Shown: positions 27,447 to 37,627 of the stretch, piece after piece
Position numbering within the stretch: the first letter of the stretch is position 1
Layout of the letters: each line of letters starts with the position of its first letter
NCBI RefSeq assembly: GCF_009762775.1
Contig: NZ_CP046401.1
Coordinates: 930,001-994,000, forward strand
Origin: Maribellus comscasis
Lineage (GTDB): Bacteria > Bacteroidota > Bacteroidia > Bacteroidales > Prolixibacteraceae
Length of the DNA stretch: 64,000 nucleotides
Reading direction: 5' to 3'
The notes under the pieces: generated by a model
The model's input: the letters and a program-made list of their open reading frames with translations, nothing else
Databases searched by the model: none
What the model was told of the DNA's origin: nothing
Program-made: the position numbers and the translations under genes

Positions 27447-28718
27447 ATGAGCAACCAACCACTGGCAGAACGATTACGGCCCAAAACACTGGACGACTAC
27501 ATCGGACAAGAACACCTGGTGGGAAAAGATTCTGTGTTGCGAAAAATGATTGAATCGGGAAATATTTCCTCTTTGATTTTATGGGGACCTCCGGGCGTTG
27601 GCAAAACGACATTGGCAAAAATTATTGCCAATACACTGGAAAGACCTTTTTATACTTTGAGTGCCATAAATTCAGGAGTAAAAGATGTTCGTGAAGTAAT
27701 AGAAAAAGCAAAAAAACAACAGTTCTTTAACCGGCCAAATCCGATTCTTTTTATCGACGAAATTCACCGCTTTAGTAAATCGCAGCAGGATTCGCTTTTG
27801 GGAGCAGTTGAAGACGGAACAATTACACTGATTGGTGCAACTACTGAAAATCCGTCGTTTGAGGTTATCTCCCCTCTCCTTTCGCGTTGTCAGGTTTATA
27901 TTCTGGAACATTTAGATAAAAAAGGACTGTTGCAAATTGTTGATCTGGCCATAAAAAAGGATACTGTTTTAAAAGAGAAAAAAATTACCATTAAGGAAGA
28001 ACAGGCCCTGCTAAGGTTCTCAGGCGGCGATGCAAGAAAGTTGCTAAATGTAGTTGAACTGGTTGTTCTGGCCGAAGAAACTGGCGAAGTTGAAATCACT
28101 GATAAAAAGGTGACCAGCCGCCTTCAGAAAAATCTTGCGACCTACGACAAAAAGGGTGAAATGCACTATGATATTATTTCTGCATTTATTAAAAGCATTC
28201 GTGGCAGCGATCCGGATGCGGCAGTTTATTGGCTGGCCCGCATGCTTGAAGGTGGAGAAGATATAAAATTTATTGCCCGGCGATTGTTAATTCTTGCTGC
28301 TGAAGATGTTGGACTGGCGAATCCCAATGCCTTGCTTTTAGCGCAGAGCACTTTTGATGCTGTACATAAAATTGGTCCGCCTGAATCGCGGATAATCCTT
28401 TCAGAATGTACCATTTATCTGGCAACTTCGCCCAAGAGTAATTCTGCATACTCTGCTATCGATTCAGCCATCTCACTGGTTAGAAGAACCGGAGACCTGC
28501 CTGTTCCGCTTCATATCAGAAATGCACCGACTAAACTGATGAAAGAAATCGGATACGGTAAGAATTATAAATATGCCCACTCGTACGAAGGAAATTTTGC
28601 TGAACAGGATTTTCTTCCCGGTGAAATAAAAAATGAAAGAATATACCACCCTCAAAATAATCCTACAGAGGCGAAAATACTTGAACGATTAAAAAAATGG
28701 TGGGGAAAAAGATTTTAG
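27447..28718 (+). CDS. rarA: Replication-associated recombination protein A (AAA+ ATPase)
   Basis: This 423-residue protein is the RarA/MgsA/WRNIP1 ATPase, related to clamp loaders and acting at stalled replication forks. Walker A is GPPGVGKT (47-54), Walker B region FIDEIHRF (102-109), and sensor 1 is IGATTENPSF. The C-terminal tetramerisation part includes GGEDIKFIARRLLILAAEDVG and YGKNYKYAHSYEGNFAEQDF-like blocks. The gene is convergent with the TIM-barrel gene at 28783; an inverted repeat starting in its stop codon lies between them. Confidence 0.96.
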   Translation: MSNQPLAERLRPKTLDDYIGQEHLVGKDSVLRKMIESGNISSLILWGPPGVGKTTLAKIIANTLERPFYTLSAINSGVKDVREVIEKAKKQQFFNRPNPILFIDEIHRFSKSQQDSLLGAVEDGTITLIGATTENPSFEVISPLLSRCQVYILEHLDKKGLLQIVDLAIKKDTVLKEKKITIKEEQALLRFSGGDARKLLNVVELVVLAEETGEVEITDKKVTSRLQKNLATYDKKGEMHYDIISAFIKSIRGSDPDAAVYWLARMLEGGEDIKFIARRLLILAAEDVGLANPNALLLAQSTFDAVHKIGPPESRIILSECTIYLATSPKSNSAYSAIDSAISLVRRTGDLPVPLHIRNAPTKLMKEIGYGKNYKYAHSYEGNFAEQDFLPGEIKNERIYHPQNNPTEAKILERLKKWWGKRF

Positions 28719-28770
28719 TCATTAGCCAATGATTATCAGGAAAATTCTATAATAACAAATGGCTAATGAC
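28718..28770. repeat. Inverted repeat between convergent genes
   Basis: GTCATTAGCCA (28718-28728) and TGGCTAATGAC (28760-28770) are perfectly complementary, separated by 31 bases. The left arm begins in the last base of the rarA stop codon. It lies between convergent genes, so a shared transcript end is likely, but no T-run is present. Confidence 0.5.
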
Positions 28771-28782
28771 AATGGCTTTTTT

Positions 28783-29778
28783 CTATGCTAAAATATCTTT
28801 ACAATATTGTACACATTTAGTTACTTCTTTCTGTGCATCCGAACCATCCGGAACCGGATATTCGAGTTCAATATCAAAATAAATCGGCCATTTATTTTTC
28901 TGAACCAGTTTTAACATATCGCCAATTGGTGTGTCCCCTTTTCCCCAAGGCATATTTGTATTTGCCGGATTGGCATTCTTACCCGTTTTATCTTTTAAAT
29001 GAATACTAAAAATTCGATCGTGCAAACGTTCGATAACTTCATTCGGATGATTTCCGGTTGCGCCAAAATAATGCCCTGCGTCAAAATTTAACATATTTTT
29101 AGGTGAATAACCCAGAAATTTATCAAAACTAAAACCGGGTTCTCCAGGCTGTAAATGATTGTGATAAATTGCGTACATATTATGCTTATCGGCAAACTTG
29201 CCCAAACGTTTACAAGCGTCTTCGCCTATCTCATTTGTTATTCCTTTTGCTCCCAGAACTTTCGCAGCTTTAAAAGCATAATCTATTTCATCGTCGCTCC
29301 AATTGGCAGGTGCAAATTTTACGATATGAATGTCAATTCCTGCTTTGTTGAACATTTTGCGTAATGCTTTATATTTGTCCATCGAAACAGAAAGCCTCCA
29401 CTGCTTTTGGTTTTCAGTAGCTTCTTCTCTTGCCTTTTGCAATTTCTTCTGTTCGTCTTCGCTTAGTTCTACTCCCCTGGGCGGACGGGCTGGTCCTTCC
29501 GGTATCCCTGCATAGGCCTCGGCAACATTACCCATTAACTCAACCGAACTAATTCCGGCTTCAATACAATATTTAACAATATCTTCTGCTGTGCTTGGCA
29601 TGCTTCTCCAACTGTAGGTTATAGCACCAATCTGAACTCCTCCGAATTTGGAATTTGGTTTCGCCGGGGCAAATCCAAAATTAAAAGGTGTTAACGACAC
29701 GGCGGCAACTGCTGCAGTTGTTGTGCCTATGAATTTTCTACGCGAAAATGAACCGGATGAATTGTTTTGATTTTCCAT
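28783..29778 (-). CDS. Sugar phosphate isomerase/epimerase-like TIM barrel, Tat-exported
   Basis: The 331-residue protein starts with a twin-arginine signal (SRRKFIGTTTAAVAAVSL), so it is folded before export to the periplasm. The remainder has the xylose-isomerase-like TIM-barrel pattern: GAITYSWRSMP, ISSVELMG, YAIYHNHLQPG, LNFDAGHYFGATG and SIHLKDKTG. The conserved His, Asp and Glu residues in these blocks suggest a metal site. Substrates of such exported members are generally unknown, often sugars or inositols. It is a single minus-strand gene downstream of the ribosomal array terminator. Confidence 0.9.
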   Translation of the reverse strand: MENQNNSSGSFSRRKFIGTTTAAVAAVSLTPFNFGFAPAKPNSKFGGVQIGAITYSWRSMPSTAEDIVKYCIEAGISSVELMGNVAEAYAGIPEGPARPPRGVELSEDEQKKLQKAREEATENQKQWRLSVSMDKYKALRKMFNKAGIDIHIVKFAPANWSDDEIDYAFKAAKVLGAKGITNEIGEDACKRLGKFADKHNMYAIYHNHLQPGEPGFSFDKFLGYSPKNMLNFDAGHYFGATGNHPNEVIERLHDRIFSIHLKDKTGKNANPANTNMPWGKGDTPIGDMLKLVQKNKWPIYFDIELEYPVPDGSDAQKEVTKCVQYCKDILA

Positions 29779-29885
29779 GTTTATTTAATTGGTTATAGAT
29801 TTTAGCTTTTAAAAGTAAAGATTTTAAGGATTCAAATCAACTTCAAAAGGAAAATAATGTTCCTGTTACATCAAATTTGATACAT

Positions 29886-29916
29886 AAAAAAAGCCGGTCA
29901 ATTAAAACCGGCTTTT
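29886..29916 (-). terminator. Intrinsic terminator of the ribosomal protein array
   Basis: AAAAGCCGG (29889-29897) and CCGGCTTTT (29908-29916) form the stem with a 10-base loop. On the minus strand the stem runs into a T-run. It lies 24 bases past the rplQ stop and ends the array. Confidence 0.92.
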
Positions 29917-29940
29917 CCTGTATTATCTTAAAAAAGATTC

Positions 29941-30573
29941 TTATTCGTCTTTCTTTTCTTCGTCTGAAGAATCTTCCTCATCTGCTTTGGTTTCAGATTT
30001 GGTTTCTTCTGCCGTTTCTGCTTTTACTTCGGTTTCTTCTGATGTAGTCTCTGTTTCTTCAACAGGCTTAACATCTTCAACAACGTCAACCTTTTCTTCA
30101 CCTTTCTGTTTTTCAGCTACCGGAGTAGGTGAATCAGATTTTTTAGCACTTCCACCGCGACGAGAACGACGTTTTTTCGGCTTCGCAGTTTCTTCTTTTG
30201 CTGCCAACATGGTTTCGTTGTAATCAACCAACTCAATAATACACATCTCTGCATTGTCTCCCAAACGGTTACCTGTTTTCAAAATACGGGTGTATCCTCC
30301 CGGGCGATCAGCAATTTTTTCTGCTACTTCTCTAAAAAGAATTGAAACAGCATCTTTGTTTTGCAGATAACTAAAAACTACCCTGCGTGAATGTGTTGTA
30401 TCGTCTTTTGCCTTAGTAATCAAAGGCTCAACATACATTCGTAATGCTTTCGCTTTAGCAACCGTGGTCGAAATTCTCTTATTCTCGATAAGCGAACTTG
30501 CCATGTTTGCCAACATCGCTTTCCGATGTGCACTTTTTCGGCTTAAATGATTAAATTTCTTATTATGTCTCAT
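29941..30573 (-). CDS. rplQ: 50S ribosomal protein L17 with long acidic C-terminal tail
   Basis: The first 120 or so residues are L17 ([27 protein letters not shown]-like [16 protein letters not shown]), a large-subunit protein near the exit tunnel. The protein has 210 residues against about 127 in E. coli. The extra part runs from a Lys/Arg patch ([11 protein letters not shown]) into about 70 residues rich in Glu, Thr and Ser that should be disordered. It is the last gene of the array, 6 bases after rpoA, and is followed by the terminator. Confidence 0.97.
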   Translation of the reverse strand: MRHNKKFNHLSRKSAHRKAMLANMASSLIENKRISTTVAKAKALRMYVEPLITKAKDDTTHSRRVVFSYLQNKDAVSILFREVAEKIADRPGGYTRILKTGNRLGDNAEMCIIELVDYNETMLAAKEETAKPKKRRSRRGGSAKKSDSPTPVAEKQKGEEKVDVVEDVKPVEETETTSEETEVKAETAEETKSETKADEEDSSDEEKKDE

Positions 30574-30579
30574 TGCCTT

Positions 30580-31572
30580 TTACTCCTTATCCAATTTATA
30601 CTTCGTGATGTCCATTCCAAAATTCAGCCCCATATTGTCTAAAAGGTCATCCAATTCGGTAAGCGACTTTTTACCAAAGTTTCTAAATTTCAGTAAATCG
30701 TTACGATTGTATGTTACCAAATCGCCCAATGTATCAACATCGGCTGCTTTCAGACAGTTCAATGCACGAACTGACAAATCCATGTCAACCAATTTAGTTT
30801 TCAGGAGCTGACGCATATGAAGCACCTCTTCATCAAATTCTTCATTTGCAAATTTCTCATCCGAATCGAGTGTAATTTTCTCGTCAGAGAACAACATGAA
30901 ATGATAAATAAGAATTTTAGCGGCTTCTTTTAGCGCATCTTTTGGATGAATAGAACCATCGGTAACAATATCCAGTACTAATTTTTCGTAGTCTGTTTTT
31001 TGTTCTACACGATAGTTTTCAACAGCATATTTTACTTTTTTGATTGGAGTAAAAATTGAATCAATTGGGATAACTCCAAACTCAGCTTCCACCGGTTTAT
31101 TCTCAATAGCCGGAACATATCCACGTCCTTTGTTGATTGAGATTTCCATTTGAAGTTTTACATCCGGCTCCATTCTGCAAATTACCAGTTCAGGATTCAA
31201 TACCCTGAAACCAGTCATAAACTTATTAATATCGCCTGCTGTAAATTCTTCCTGTCCGGTAATGCTGATGGTAACTTTCTCACTGTCGAAATCTTCCACT
31301 TCATTTTTTAACCGAATTTGCTTCAGATTAAGGATAATATCTGTTACATCTTCAATAACCCCTTTAATCGTAGAAAATTCATGGTCAACACCTTCAATTT
31401 TTACAGTTGTGATTGCATACCCTTCCAGCGATGATAAAAGAATCCGTCGTAACGCGTTACCAATTGTAATACCATATCCGGGTTCCAACGGACGAAATTC
31501 GAATTTTCCGACTTGATTATCGGATTCAATCATTATCACCTTGTCAGGCTTTTGGAATGCTAATATTGCCAT
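30580..31572 (-). CDS. rpoA: DNA-directed RNA polymerase subunit alpha
   Basis: At 330 residues it matches the usual length. The N-terminal assembly domain shows [20 protein letters not shown] and [17 protein letters not shown]. After a linker, the C-terminal DNA- and activator-binding domain (about 255-320) shows [20 protein letters not shown] and [15 protein letters not shown]. It lies 19 bases after rpsD and 6 bases before rplQ, the usual alpha-operon order. Confidence 0.99.
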   Translation of the reverse strand: MAILAFQKPDKVIMIESDNQVGKFEFRPLEPGYGITIGNALRRILLSSLEGYAITTVKIEGVDHEFSTIKGVIEDVTDIILNLKQIRLKNEVEDFDSEKVTISITGQEEFTAGDINKFMTGFRVLNPELVICRMEPDVKLQMEISINKGRGYVPAIENKPVEAEFGVIPIDSIFTPIKKVKYAVENYRVEQKTDYEKLVLDIVTDGSIHPKDALKEAAKILIYHFMLFSDEKITLDSDEKFANEEFDEEVLHMRQLLKTKLVDMDLSVRALNCLKAADVDTLGDLVTYNRNDLLKFRNFGKKSLTELDDLLDNMGLNFGMDITKYKLDKE

Positions 31573-31591
31573 AATAACCTTAAGTAATTTT

Positions 31592-32200
31592 TTATTTTGA
31601 ATACAACTCTACGATAAGCTGCTCTTTGATGTTTTCAGGTATTTCTTCACGTTCCGGACGGTTCAGGAATTTACCCACCATTTGGTCGGTATCCCATTCC
31701 AGCCACTCGTATCTTGAGCTTCGGCGTGAATGCAATGAGTCTGTAATTTCTTCCAACGATTTTGATTTTTCCCGAACGCCAACAATGTCGCCAGGTTTAA
31801 CAGTATACGAAGGAATATTTACTACGTTTCCATTTACTGTAATATGTTTGTGCGAAACAAACTGACGAGCAGCTGCCCGTGTTTTAGCGATACCCATGCG
31901 GAAAACTACATTATCAAGTCTTGATTCAAGTAACTGAAGCAAAACTTCACCGGTAATCCCTTTTGCTGCTGACGCTTTTTCAAAAAGATTACGGAATTGT
32001 TTTTCCAATACCCCATAGGTATATTTAGCTTTTTGTTTTTCTTTTAACTGAAGCCCGTATTCAGATTTTTTTCTTCTTTTTGCGGACAAACCGTGCATTC
32101 CCGGAGGATAATTCTTGTGTTCAAATACTTTATCCGGGCCGAAAATTGGTTCGCCAAATTTACGAGCTATTTTAGATTTTGGTCCTCTATATCTTGCCAT
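31592..32200 (-). CDS. rpsD: 30S ribosomal protein S4
   Basis: The 202-residue protein is an early 16S rRNA binder. It begins [19 protein letters not shown] and has the S4 RNA-binding domain ([21 protein letters not shown], then [16 protein letters not shown]). No Cys residues occur in the N-terminal region, so it is the zinc-free form. In E. coli S4 represses the alpha operon by translational feedback; no equivalent site was identified here. Spacing is 19 bases to both neighbours. Confidence 0.99.
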   Translation of the reverse strand: MARYRGPKSKIARKFGEPIFGPDKVFEHKNYPPGMHGLSAKRRKKSEYGLQLKEKQKAKYTYGVLEKQFRNLFEKASAAKGITGEVLLQLLESRLDNVVFRMGIAKTRAAARQFVSHKHITVNGNVVNIPSYTVKPGDIVGVREKSKSLEEITDSLHSRRSSRYEWLEWDTDQMVGKFLNRPEREEIPENIKEQLIVELYSK

Positions 32201-32219
32201 GCCTTTATTCGTTTAAATA

Positions 32220-32609
32220 TTATACACGTCTTCTTTTTGCCGGTCTGCAACCGTTATGCGGCAGTGGTGTAACATCAACAATTTCAGTAATCTGAATGCC
32301 TACACTAGCCAAAGCTCTCATCGCTGATTCACGACCATTTCCCGGCCCTTTAACGAATACTTTTACTTTACGAAGTCCAAGGTCATATGCAGTTTTAGCA
32401 CACTCTTCTGCAGCAACCTGTGCAGCATAGGGAGTGTTCTTTTTAGAACCGCGAAATCCTTTTTTTCCAGCCGACGACCACGAAATAACTTCTCCGTTCA
32501 TATTCGTCAGCGTAACGATAATATTGTTGAAAGAGGAGTGAACGTGAGCCATTCCATTGGCTTCAACAACCACAGTTCTCTTCCTACTTGTTCCCGTCTT
32601 TTTTGCCAT
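32220..32609 (-). CDS. rpsK: 30S ribosomal protein S11
   Basis: At 129 residues it is the same length as in E. coli. It has [24 protein letters not shown] and the conserved end [17 protein letters not shown]. It forms part of the platform near the E-site mRNA path. It follows rpsM by 12 bases. Confidence 0.99.
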   Translation of the reverse strand: MAKKTGTSRKRTVVVEANGMAHVHSSFNNIIVTLTNMNGEVISWSSAGKKGFRGSKKNTPYAAQVAAEECAKTAYDLGLRKVKVFVKGPGNGRESAMRALASVGIQITEIVDVTPLPHNGCRPAKRRRV

Positions 32610-32621
32610 AACTTAATTTCC

Positions 32622-32999
32622 TTATTTAGTGGCCATTTTTTTATTCGCAACAGTTTTACGTTTCCCTTTACGAGTACGGGCATTATTTTTTGTACTTTGC
32701 CCGCGTACCGGTAAACCAATACGGTGACGGATACCACGGTAACTACCAATATCCATCAAACGTTTAATATTCATCTGAACTTCAGACCGAAGTTCACCTT
32801 CTACTTTAAAACTTTCGTTGATAACTTTACGAATTGCTCCAAACTGGTCATCATCCCAGTCTTTCACTTTCAAATCTTTATCAACTCCGGCTTCTTCGAG
32901 GATACTGGTTGCCCTGCTACGGCCAATACCATAAATATAAGTGAGTGCTACCTCACCTCTTTTATTATCTGGAATATCAACACCAACAATACGTGCCAT
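32622..32999 (-). CDS. rpsM: 30S ribosomal protein S13
   Basis: The 125-residue head protein contacts P-site tRNA and the large subunit. It shows [25 protein letters not shown] start, [11 protein letters not shown], and [16 protein letters not shown]. The Lys/Arg-rich tail ([13 protein letters not shown]) is typical. It follows rpmJ by 23 bases and precedes rpsK. Confidence 0.99.
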   Translation of the reverse strand: MARIVGVDIPDNKRGEVALTYIYGIGRSRATSILEEAGVDKDLKVKDWDDDQFGAIRKVINESFKVEGELRSEVQMNIKRLMDIGSYRGIRHRIGLPVRGQSTKNNARTRKGKRKTVANKKMATK

Positions 33000-33022
33000 A
33001 AATTTTAATTTACAAGATTAAT

Positions 33023-33139
33023 TTATCCCTGACGTTGTTTAAACTTCGGGTTCTTTTTATTAATCACATACAAACGTCCCTTCCTGCGTATAATTTTGCA
33101 GTCGGAACTACGTTTTTTAACTGAAACACGAGTTTTCAT
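33023..33139 (-). CDS. rpmJ: 50S ribosomal protein L36, zinc-ligand-free form
   Basis: This 38-residue ORF begins [14 protein letters not shown] and ends NPKFKQRQG, matching L36 over its whole length. Of the Cys-Cys-Cys-His zinc ligands of the C+ form, only one Cys remains (position 14); the others are Ser, Asn and Phe. It should fold without zinc. It lies 12 bases after infA and 23 bases before rpsM, the normal order. Confidence 0.97.
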   Translation of the reverse strand: MKTRVSVKKRSSDCKIIRRKGRLYVINKKNPKFKQRQG

Positions 33140-33151
33140 TATACCAATTCT

Positions 33152-33373
33152 TTAATTTTTGTATCTAAACGTAATTCTACCTTTAGTTAAATCATAGGGA
33201 GACATCTCCACTTTCACCTTATCTCCGGGCAAAATCTTTATATAGTGCATTCTCATTTTTCCTGAAATATGAGCAGTAATAATGTGCCCATTTTCTAATT
33301 CAACACGAAACATTGCATTTGATAATGCCTCTATAATTTTTCCATCTTGTTCTATAGAAGGCTGTTTTGCCAT
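33152..33373 (-). CDS. infA: Translation initiation factor IF-1
   Basis: The 73-residue protein is a single OB fold that binds the A site of the 30S subunit during initiation. It shows [39 protein letters not shown] and [15 protein letters not shown]. Its first 22 bases overlap the end of map, so the two are probably translationally coupled. Confidence 0.99.
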   Translation of the reverse strand: MAKQPSIEQDGKIIEALSNAMFRVELENGHIITAHISGKMRMHYIKILPGDKVKVEMSPYDLTKGRITFRYKN

Positions 33374-34155
33374 AAAAAATTATTTTTTTCTATTTGTTCT
33401 TCAATAATTTCAAAAGTAGACAGAACCTCTGCCTTATCCTCCCCCACCATAACAGTGTGTTCAAAATGAGCAGCAGGCTTCCCATCGATCGTTTTAACAG
33501 TCCATCCATCCTCCATTTGATAAATCTTCCTACTTCCTGCATTCACCATTGGCTCAATAGCAATTACCATCCCACTGTGTAATTTTTCTCCTCTCCACGG
33601 TTTGCCATAGTTCCTAACTTCAGGTTCTTCATGCAGGTCTCTGCCGATACCGTGTCCGTTTAATTCACGAACAACAGAAAAACCATATTTCTCAACATGA
33701 TTTTGGATTACGTTCCCAAGTGTTCCGATCCTGTTTCCTTCAACTGCTTTTTCAATGCCCAAAGTTAACGCTTCTTTTGCAATTTTGCATAATAACTTTT
33801 TTTGTTCAGAAACATCTCCAACTTCAAAAGTATAGCAGGAATCGCCATAAAAGCTTTCTTTAAGCACTCCGCAGTCTACAGAAACGATATCACCGTCTTT
33901 AATTTTATAATCGGACGGGATACCGTGTACAACCACATCGTTTACCGACACACACAAGGTATTCGGAAACCCTTCAAAACCTTTAAACGCAGGTACTCCA
34001 TCATTATTTCGAATGAACGTTTCGGCTATTCGATCCAACTCAAGCGTTGAAATTCCCGGCCGAATTTTACTGGCAACTAAAGCCAGAGTTTTGCTTACCA
34101 ATAAGCTACTTTCTCGTATCAGTTTAATCTCTTCCTTTGTTTTAAGGTAGATCAT
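33352..34155 (-). CDS. map: Methionine aminopeptidase, type I
   Basis: This 267-residue metalloenzyme removes the initiator methionine from new proteins. The five metal ligands are seen at D94 (SVDCG), D105 (YGDSC), H168 (NGHGIG), E201 (AIEPMV) and E232 (FEHTV). It lies between secY (9 bases) and infA (22-base overlap). adk, which sits beside secY or map in many bacteria, is absent here. Confidence 0.98.
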   Translation of the reverse strand: MIYLKTKEEIKLIRESSLLVSKTLALVASKIRPGISTLELDRIAETFIRNNDGVPAFKGFEGFPNTLCVSVNDVVVHGIPSDYKIKDGDIVSVDCGVLKESFYGDSCYTFEVGDVSEQKKLLCKIAKEALTLGIEKAVEGNRIGTLGNVIQNHVEKYGFSVVRELNGHGIGRDLHEEPEVRNYGKPWRGEKLHSGMVIAIEPMVNAGSRKIYQMEDGWTVKTIDGKPAAHFEHTVMVGEDKAEVLSTFEIIEEQIEKNNFLWQNSLL

Positions 34156-34164
34156 AAACCGATT

Positions 34165-35496
34165 TTACATCACCCCTGGTCTGCCTTTTATACGGCCTGA
34201 TTTCATCAAACCGTCGTAGTGGCGCATTAAAAGGTGACTTTCTATTTGCTGCAGGGTATCCAACACAACTCCAACAAGAATCAACAAGGATGTTCCCCCA
34301 TAAAAATAAGCGAACGATTGTTGAATTCCCATCATCATAGCAAATGCAGGAAGGATAGTTACCAATCCGAGGAAAATTGACCCCGGAAGTGTAATTCTCG
34401 ACATCACAGTATCGAGAAACTCAACGGTCTTTTTCCCTGGTTTAACACCGGGTATAAACCCACCGTTTTTCTTCATATCCTCTGCCATTTGAGTAGGATT
34501 AATGGTAATTGCCGTATAAAAATAAGTAAAAGCAACTACCAGCATAAACTGTGTAAAGTTATACCAAAATCCTGTGATGTTTGATAATGCAGCCGCAACA
34601 CCACTTAAACTTTCAGAGTTGGCAACACCTACAATTGTAATAGGTACCATCATTATTGCCTGAGCAAAAATAATAGGCATTACACCTGCAGCATTCACTT
34701 TTAACGGAATGTACTGACGCACACCTCCATATTGTTTGTTACCCACAATGCGCTTTGCATACTGCACAGGTATTCTGCGCGTTCCCTGAACCAACAGAAT
34801 AGATGCTACAAAAACAAAGAAAAGGATAACAAACTCAACAAGGAACATTACCAGTCCACCACCTTGCTGTGTAATACGTGCACCAAATTCCTGCACTACA
34901 GACATGGGTAAACGGGCAATAATACCAATCATAATGATTAAAGAAATACCATTACCAATTCCTTTATCGGTAATTCTCTCCCCTAACCAAAGTACAAACA
35001 TCGATCCAGCAGTTAAAATGATTATCGAAGGTATATTAAACATTACACCTGAAACCGCAAATGCTGAATCGGGTAACTGATAATGAAGATTTGTCAGATA
35101 CGCCGATGCCTGAGGAATCAGAATTAACACGGTTAAGTAACGTGTTATCTGATTTATTTTCCTTCTTCCTGACTCTCCCTCTTTCTGCAACCTCTGGAAA
35201 TAGGGTACTGCAATTCCAAGTAACTGGATTACAATTGAGGCGGAAATATACGGCATGATACCTAAAGCAAAAATTGAAGCCTGTGCAAAAGCACCTCCTG
35301 AAAACATGTTAATTAACCCAAGCAAGCCGTCGGATGTTTGGCTCTGCAAATTTCCCAACTGAGCCGGGTCAATACCAGGCAGAGAAACAAAAGATCCCAA
35401 CCGGTAAATTAACAAAAAGAATAAGGTGGTTCCGATTCGCAACCTTAAATCTTCAATCTTATAAATATTCTTTAGGGTTTCAATAAATCGTTTCAT
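34165..35496 (-). CDS. secY: Protein translocase subunit SecY
   Basis: The 443-residue inner-membrane channel protein has about ten membrane helices. Family landmarks are RLGSFVSLPGID, GIMPYISASIVIQLL, ITDKGIGNGISLIIM, and the pair GGFIPGVKPGKKT and SHLLMRHYDGLMK near the end. The spacing to rplO is 6 bases. It is the channel through which the many Sec-exported proteins of this window pass. Confidence 0.99.
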   Translation of the reverse strand: MKRFIETLKNIYKIEDLRLRIGTTLFFLLIYRLGSFVSLPGIDPAQLGNLQSQTSDGLLGLINMFSGGAFAQASIFALGIMPYISASIVIQLLGIAVPYFQRLQKEGESGRRKINQITRYLTVLILIPQASAYLTNLHYQLPDSAFAVSGVMFNIPSIIILTAGSMFVLWLGERITDKGIGNGISLIIMIGIIARLPMSVVQEFGARITQQGGGLVMFLVEFVILFFVFVASILLVQGTRRIPVQYAKRIVGNKQYGGVRQYIPLKVNAAGVMPIIFAQAIMMVPITIVGVANSESLSGVAAALSNITGFWYNFTQFMLVVAFTYFYTAITINPTQMAEDMKKNGGFIPGVKPGKKTVEFLDTVMSRITLPGSIFLGLVTILPAFAMMMGIQQSFAYFYGGTSLLILVGVVLDTLQQIESHLLMRHYDGLMKSGRIKGRPGVM

Positions 35497-35502
35497 TACA
35501 GT

Positions 35503-35949
35503 TTAAAGTATTTCAGTGGTTCCTTCTAGTTTTTCAATTGCTTCTTTTGCGCTTTTCGAAAAAGCGTGTGCCTTTACATCGAGTTTTGCGCTTAAGGTAC
35601 CTCCCCCAAGAATTTTAACTTTTTCGTTTTTTGACATAAAACCTGCATTAATTAATGCAGCAACATCAATGGTAGTTACCTTCTTTTTGTCAGCCAATTG
35701 CTGTAATACATCCAGGTTAATTGCTTTATATTCAACCCGGTTTATATTTTTAAATCCTGATTTCGGAACTACACGTTGCAAAGGCATCTGTCCACCTTCG
35801 AAACCAATTTTTCTTGAGTATCCTGATCTGGATTTCTGTCCTTTATGACCACGAGTAGATGTACCTCCACGTCCTGAACCCTGTCCGCGGCCAATACGTT
35901 TGTCGCTTTTTGTTGAACCTGGTGCAGGTTGTAAGTTACTTAAATTCAT
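35503..35949 (-). CDS. rplO: 50S ribosomal protein L15
   Basis: The 148-residue protein begins MNLSNLQPAPGSTKSDKRIG and has the Gly/Arg-rich GRGQGSGRGGTSTRGHKGQ segment and GFEGGQMPLQRVVPKSGF. It is a late 23S rRNA-binding assembly protein. It lies between rpmD and secY in the standard spc order. Confidence 0.99.
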   Translation of the reverse strand: MNLSNLQPAPGSTKSDKRIGRGQGSGRGGTSTRGHKGQKSRSGYSRKIGFEGGQMPLQRVVPKSGFKNINRVEYKAINLDVLQQLADKKKVTTIDVAALINAGFMSKNEKVKILGGGTLSAKLDVKAHAFSKSAKEAIEKLEGTTEIL

Positions 35950-35969
35950 AATTTCAGATATTTGAAATA

Positions 35970-36152
35970 TTATTTAACTTCTTCAACACTAATCAAATGC
36001 CTCATTTTATTGACCATGCCCATAACCTGAGGAGTATCATCGTGTTCAACTGTCTGATTCATTTTCTTCAGCCCAAGAGCTTTCATGATCGCCTTCTGAC
36101 GTTTAGTTGAACCGATAACGCTTTTTACTTGTGTAATTCTTATTTTAGCCAT
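35970..36152 (-). CDS. rpmD: 50S ribosomal protein L30
   Basis: The ATG at 36152 gives 60 residues (MAKIRITQVKSVIGSTKRQK), the usual length. The longer frame reaching 36191 overlaps the end of rpsE and is rejected as the start. QKAIMKALGLKKMNQTVEH is the family block. It lies 7 bases after rpsE. Confidence 0.98.
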   Translation of the reverse strand: MAKIRITQVKSVIGSTKRQKAIMKALGLKKMNQTVEHDDTPQVMGMVNKMRHLISVEEVK

Positions 36153-36159
36153 AACTGTG

Positions 36160-36675
36160 TTATCCTTTAAAAACTTTTTCAATTGAAACACCTCTATGCT
36201 GGGCTACTGTATAAGCATCTCTCAATTCGAGTAAAGCTTCCATTGTTGCTTTAACCAAATTGTGCGGGTTTGATGAACCTTTTGATTTTGCAAGTATGTC
36301 GTGAATACCTACACTCTCAAGTACGGCACGCATTGCACCCCCTGCTTTTACTCCGGTACCCGAAGAAGCCGGCTTAAGCAACACATTTGCTCCACCAAAT
36401 TTAGCAGCTTGTTCGTGAGGAATAGTTCCATTAATAACCGGAATTTTCACGAGATTCTTTTTAGCTGCTTCAACACCTTTTCCAATAGCTGTAGTTACCT
36501 CGCTTGCTTTTCCAAGGCCCCAACCTACAATACCGTCTTCGTTACCAACTACTACGATGGCGGAAAAGCTGAAAGTTCTCCCTCCTTTTGTAACTTTAGT
36601 AACACGGTTAATGGCTACCAACCTGTCTTTTAATTCAAGGTCGCTTGTTTTAACTTTTTTAATATTTTGCGCCAT
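36160..36675 (-). CDS. rpsE: 30S ribosomal protein S5
   Basis: The 171-residue protein helps decoding accuracy at the mRNA entrance. It shows [41 protein letters not shown] and [20 protein letters not shown]. It lies 6 bases after rplR and 7 bases before rpmD. Confidence 0.99.
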   Translation of the reverse strand: MAQNIKKVKTSDLELKDRLVAINRVTKVTKGGRTFSFSAIVVVGNEDGIVGWGLGKASEVTTAIGKGVEAAKKNLVKIPVINGTIPHEQAAKFGGANVLLKPASSGTGVKAGGAMRAVLESVGIHDILAKSKGSSNPHNLVKATMEALLELRDAYTVAQHRGVSIEKVFKG

Positions 36676-36681
36676 AATGTA

Positions 36682-37038
36682 TTAGAATTTAAGGCCACCT
36701 TCGCGGGCAGCATCAGCTAATTGTTTTACTCTTCCATGATATAAATATCCGCCTCTGTCGAAAACAATTTCTGTAATTCCGGCAGCCAATGCTTTTTCGG
36801 CAACTTTTTTGCCAACCATTGCTGCTTTATCAGATTTTGTTCCTTCGCTAGACTCGATATCTTTCAATTTTGATGAAACAGCTAACAATGTTGTTCCCTG
36901 AATATCATCAACCAATTGAGCATATATCTGTTTGTTACTTCTAAAAATACTCAAACGAGGGCGGTCAGCTGTTCCTGATACTATCTTGCGCACACGATTC
37001 TTAATCCTTGTACGCCTTTCTACTTTTGTTAATGCCAT
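36682..37038 (-). CDS. rplR: 50S ribosomal protein L18
   Basis: The 118-residue 5S rRNA-binding protein shows [38 protein letters not shown] and [21 protein letters not shown]. It lies 18 bases after rplF. Length is the same as in E. coli within one residue. Confidence 0.99.
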   Translation of the reverse strand: MALTKVERRTRIKNRVRKIVSGTADRPRLSIFRSNKQIYAQLVDDIQGTTLLAVSSKLKDIESSEGTKSDKAAMVGKKVAEKALAAGITEIVFDRGGYLYHGRVKQLADAAREGGLKF

Positions 37039-37056
37039 AATAATTACTTTTATAAA

Positions 37057-37614
37057 TTATTTAGCAGCTGCTTTACCAGCTTTGCGCCTTAATTGTTCGC
37101 CAACAAACTTAATACCTTTTCCTTTGTAAGGTTCTGGCTTACGGAACGACCTTATTTTAGCAGCAACCTGACCAATCAATTGCTTATCAATACTTTTTAA
37201 AGTAATAATTGGGTTACTTCTTTTATCAGATACGGCCTCAACCTTCACTTCCGAGGGAAGTTGTAAATAAGTATGGTGAGCAAAACCAAGTACAAGGTCG
37301 AGTACGTTGTCGGGCAATACTTCAGCCCTGTAACCTACACCTACCAATTCAAGTTTTATTTCGTACCCTTTCGATACACCTTCAACCATATTATTTACCA
37401 AAGCCCGGTACAGTCCATGCATTGATTTATGGCGTTTTGTTTCGCCTGTTCTGTTAAAGCTGACATTATTATCTTCGACAGATACTTCAATTTCAGCGTT
37501 TACTAGTTGTGATAATTCACCAAGAGGTCCTTTTACTGAAACGATATTTTCATCGTTTACACTAACTTGTACTCCTGATGGAATTTCAATGGGTAATTTA
37601 CCTATTCTTGACAT
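37057..37614 (-). CDS. rplF: 50S ribosomal protein L6
   Basis: The ATG at 37614 (MSRIGKLPIEIPSGVQVSV) gives 185 residues. The frame also reaches 37659 but would overlap rpsH. L6 consists of two similar folds near the factor-binding site; the C-terminal KPEPYKGKGIKFVGEQLRRK block is typical. It lies 13 bases after rpsH. Confidence 0.98.
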   Translation of the reverse strand: MSRIGKLPIEIPSGVQVSVNDENIVSVKGPLGELSQLVNAEIEVSVEDNNVSFNRTGETKRHKSMHGLYRALVNNMVEGVSKGYEIKLELVGVGYRAEVLPDNVLDLVLGFAHHTYLQLPSEVKVEAVSDKRSNPIITLKSIDKQLIGQVAAKIRSFRKPEPYKGKGIKFVGEQLRRKAGKAAAK

Positions 37615-37627
37615 GACTGTTCCTCCT

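Noticed and set aside
36153..36191. Longer start for L30
   Set aside because: It would overlap rpsE and exceed the normal L30 length; MAKIRITQ is the usual start.
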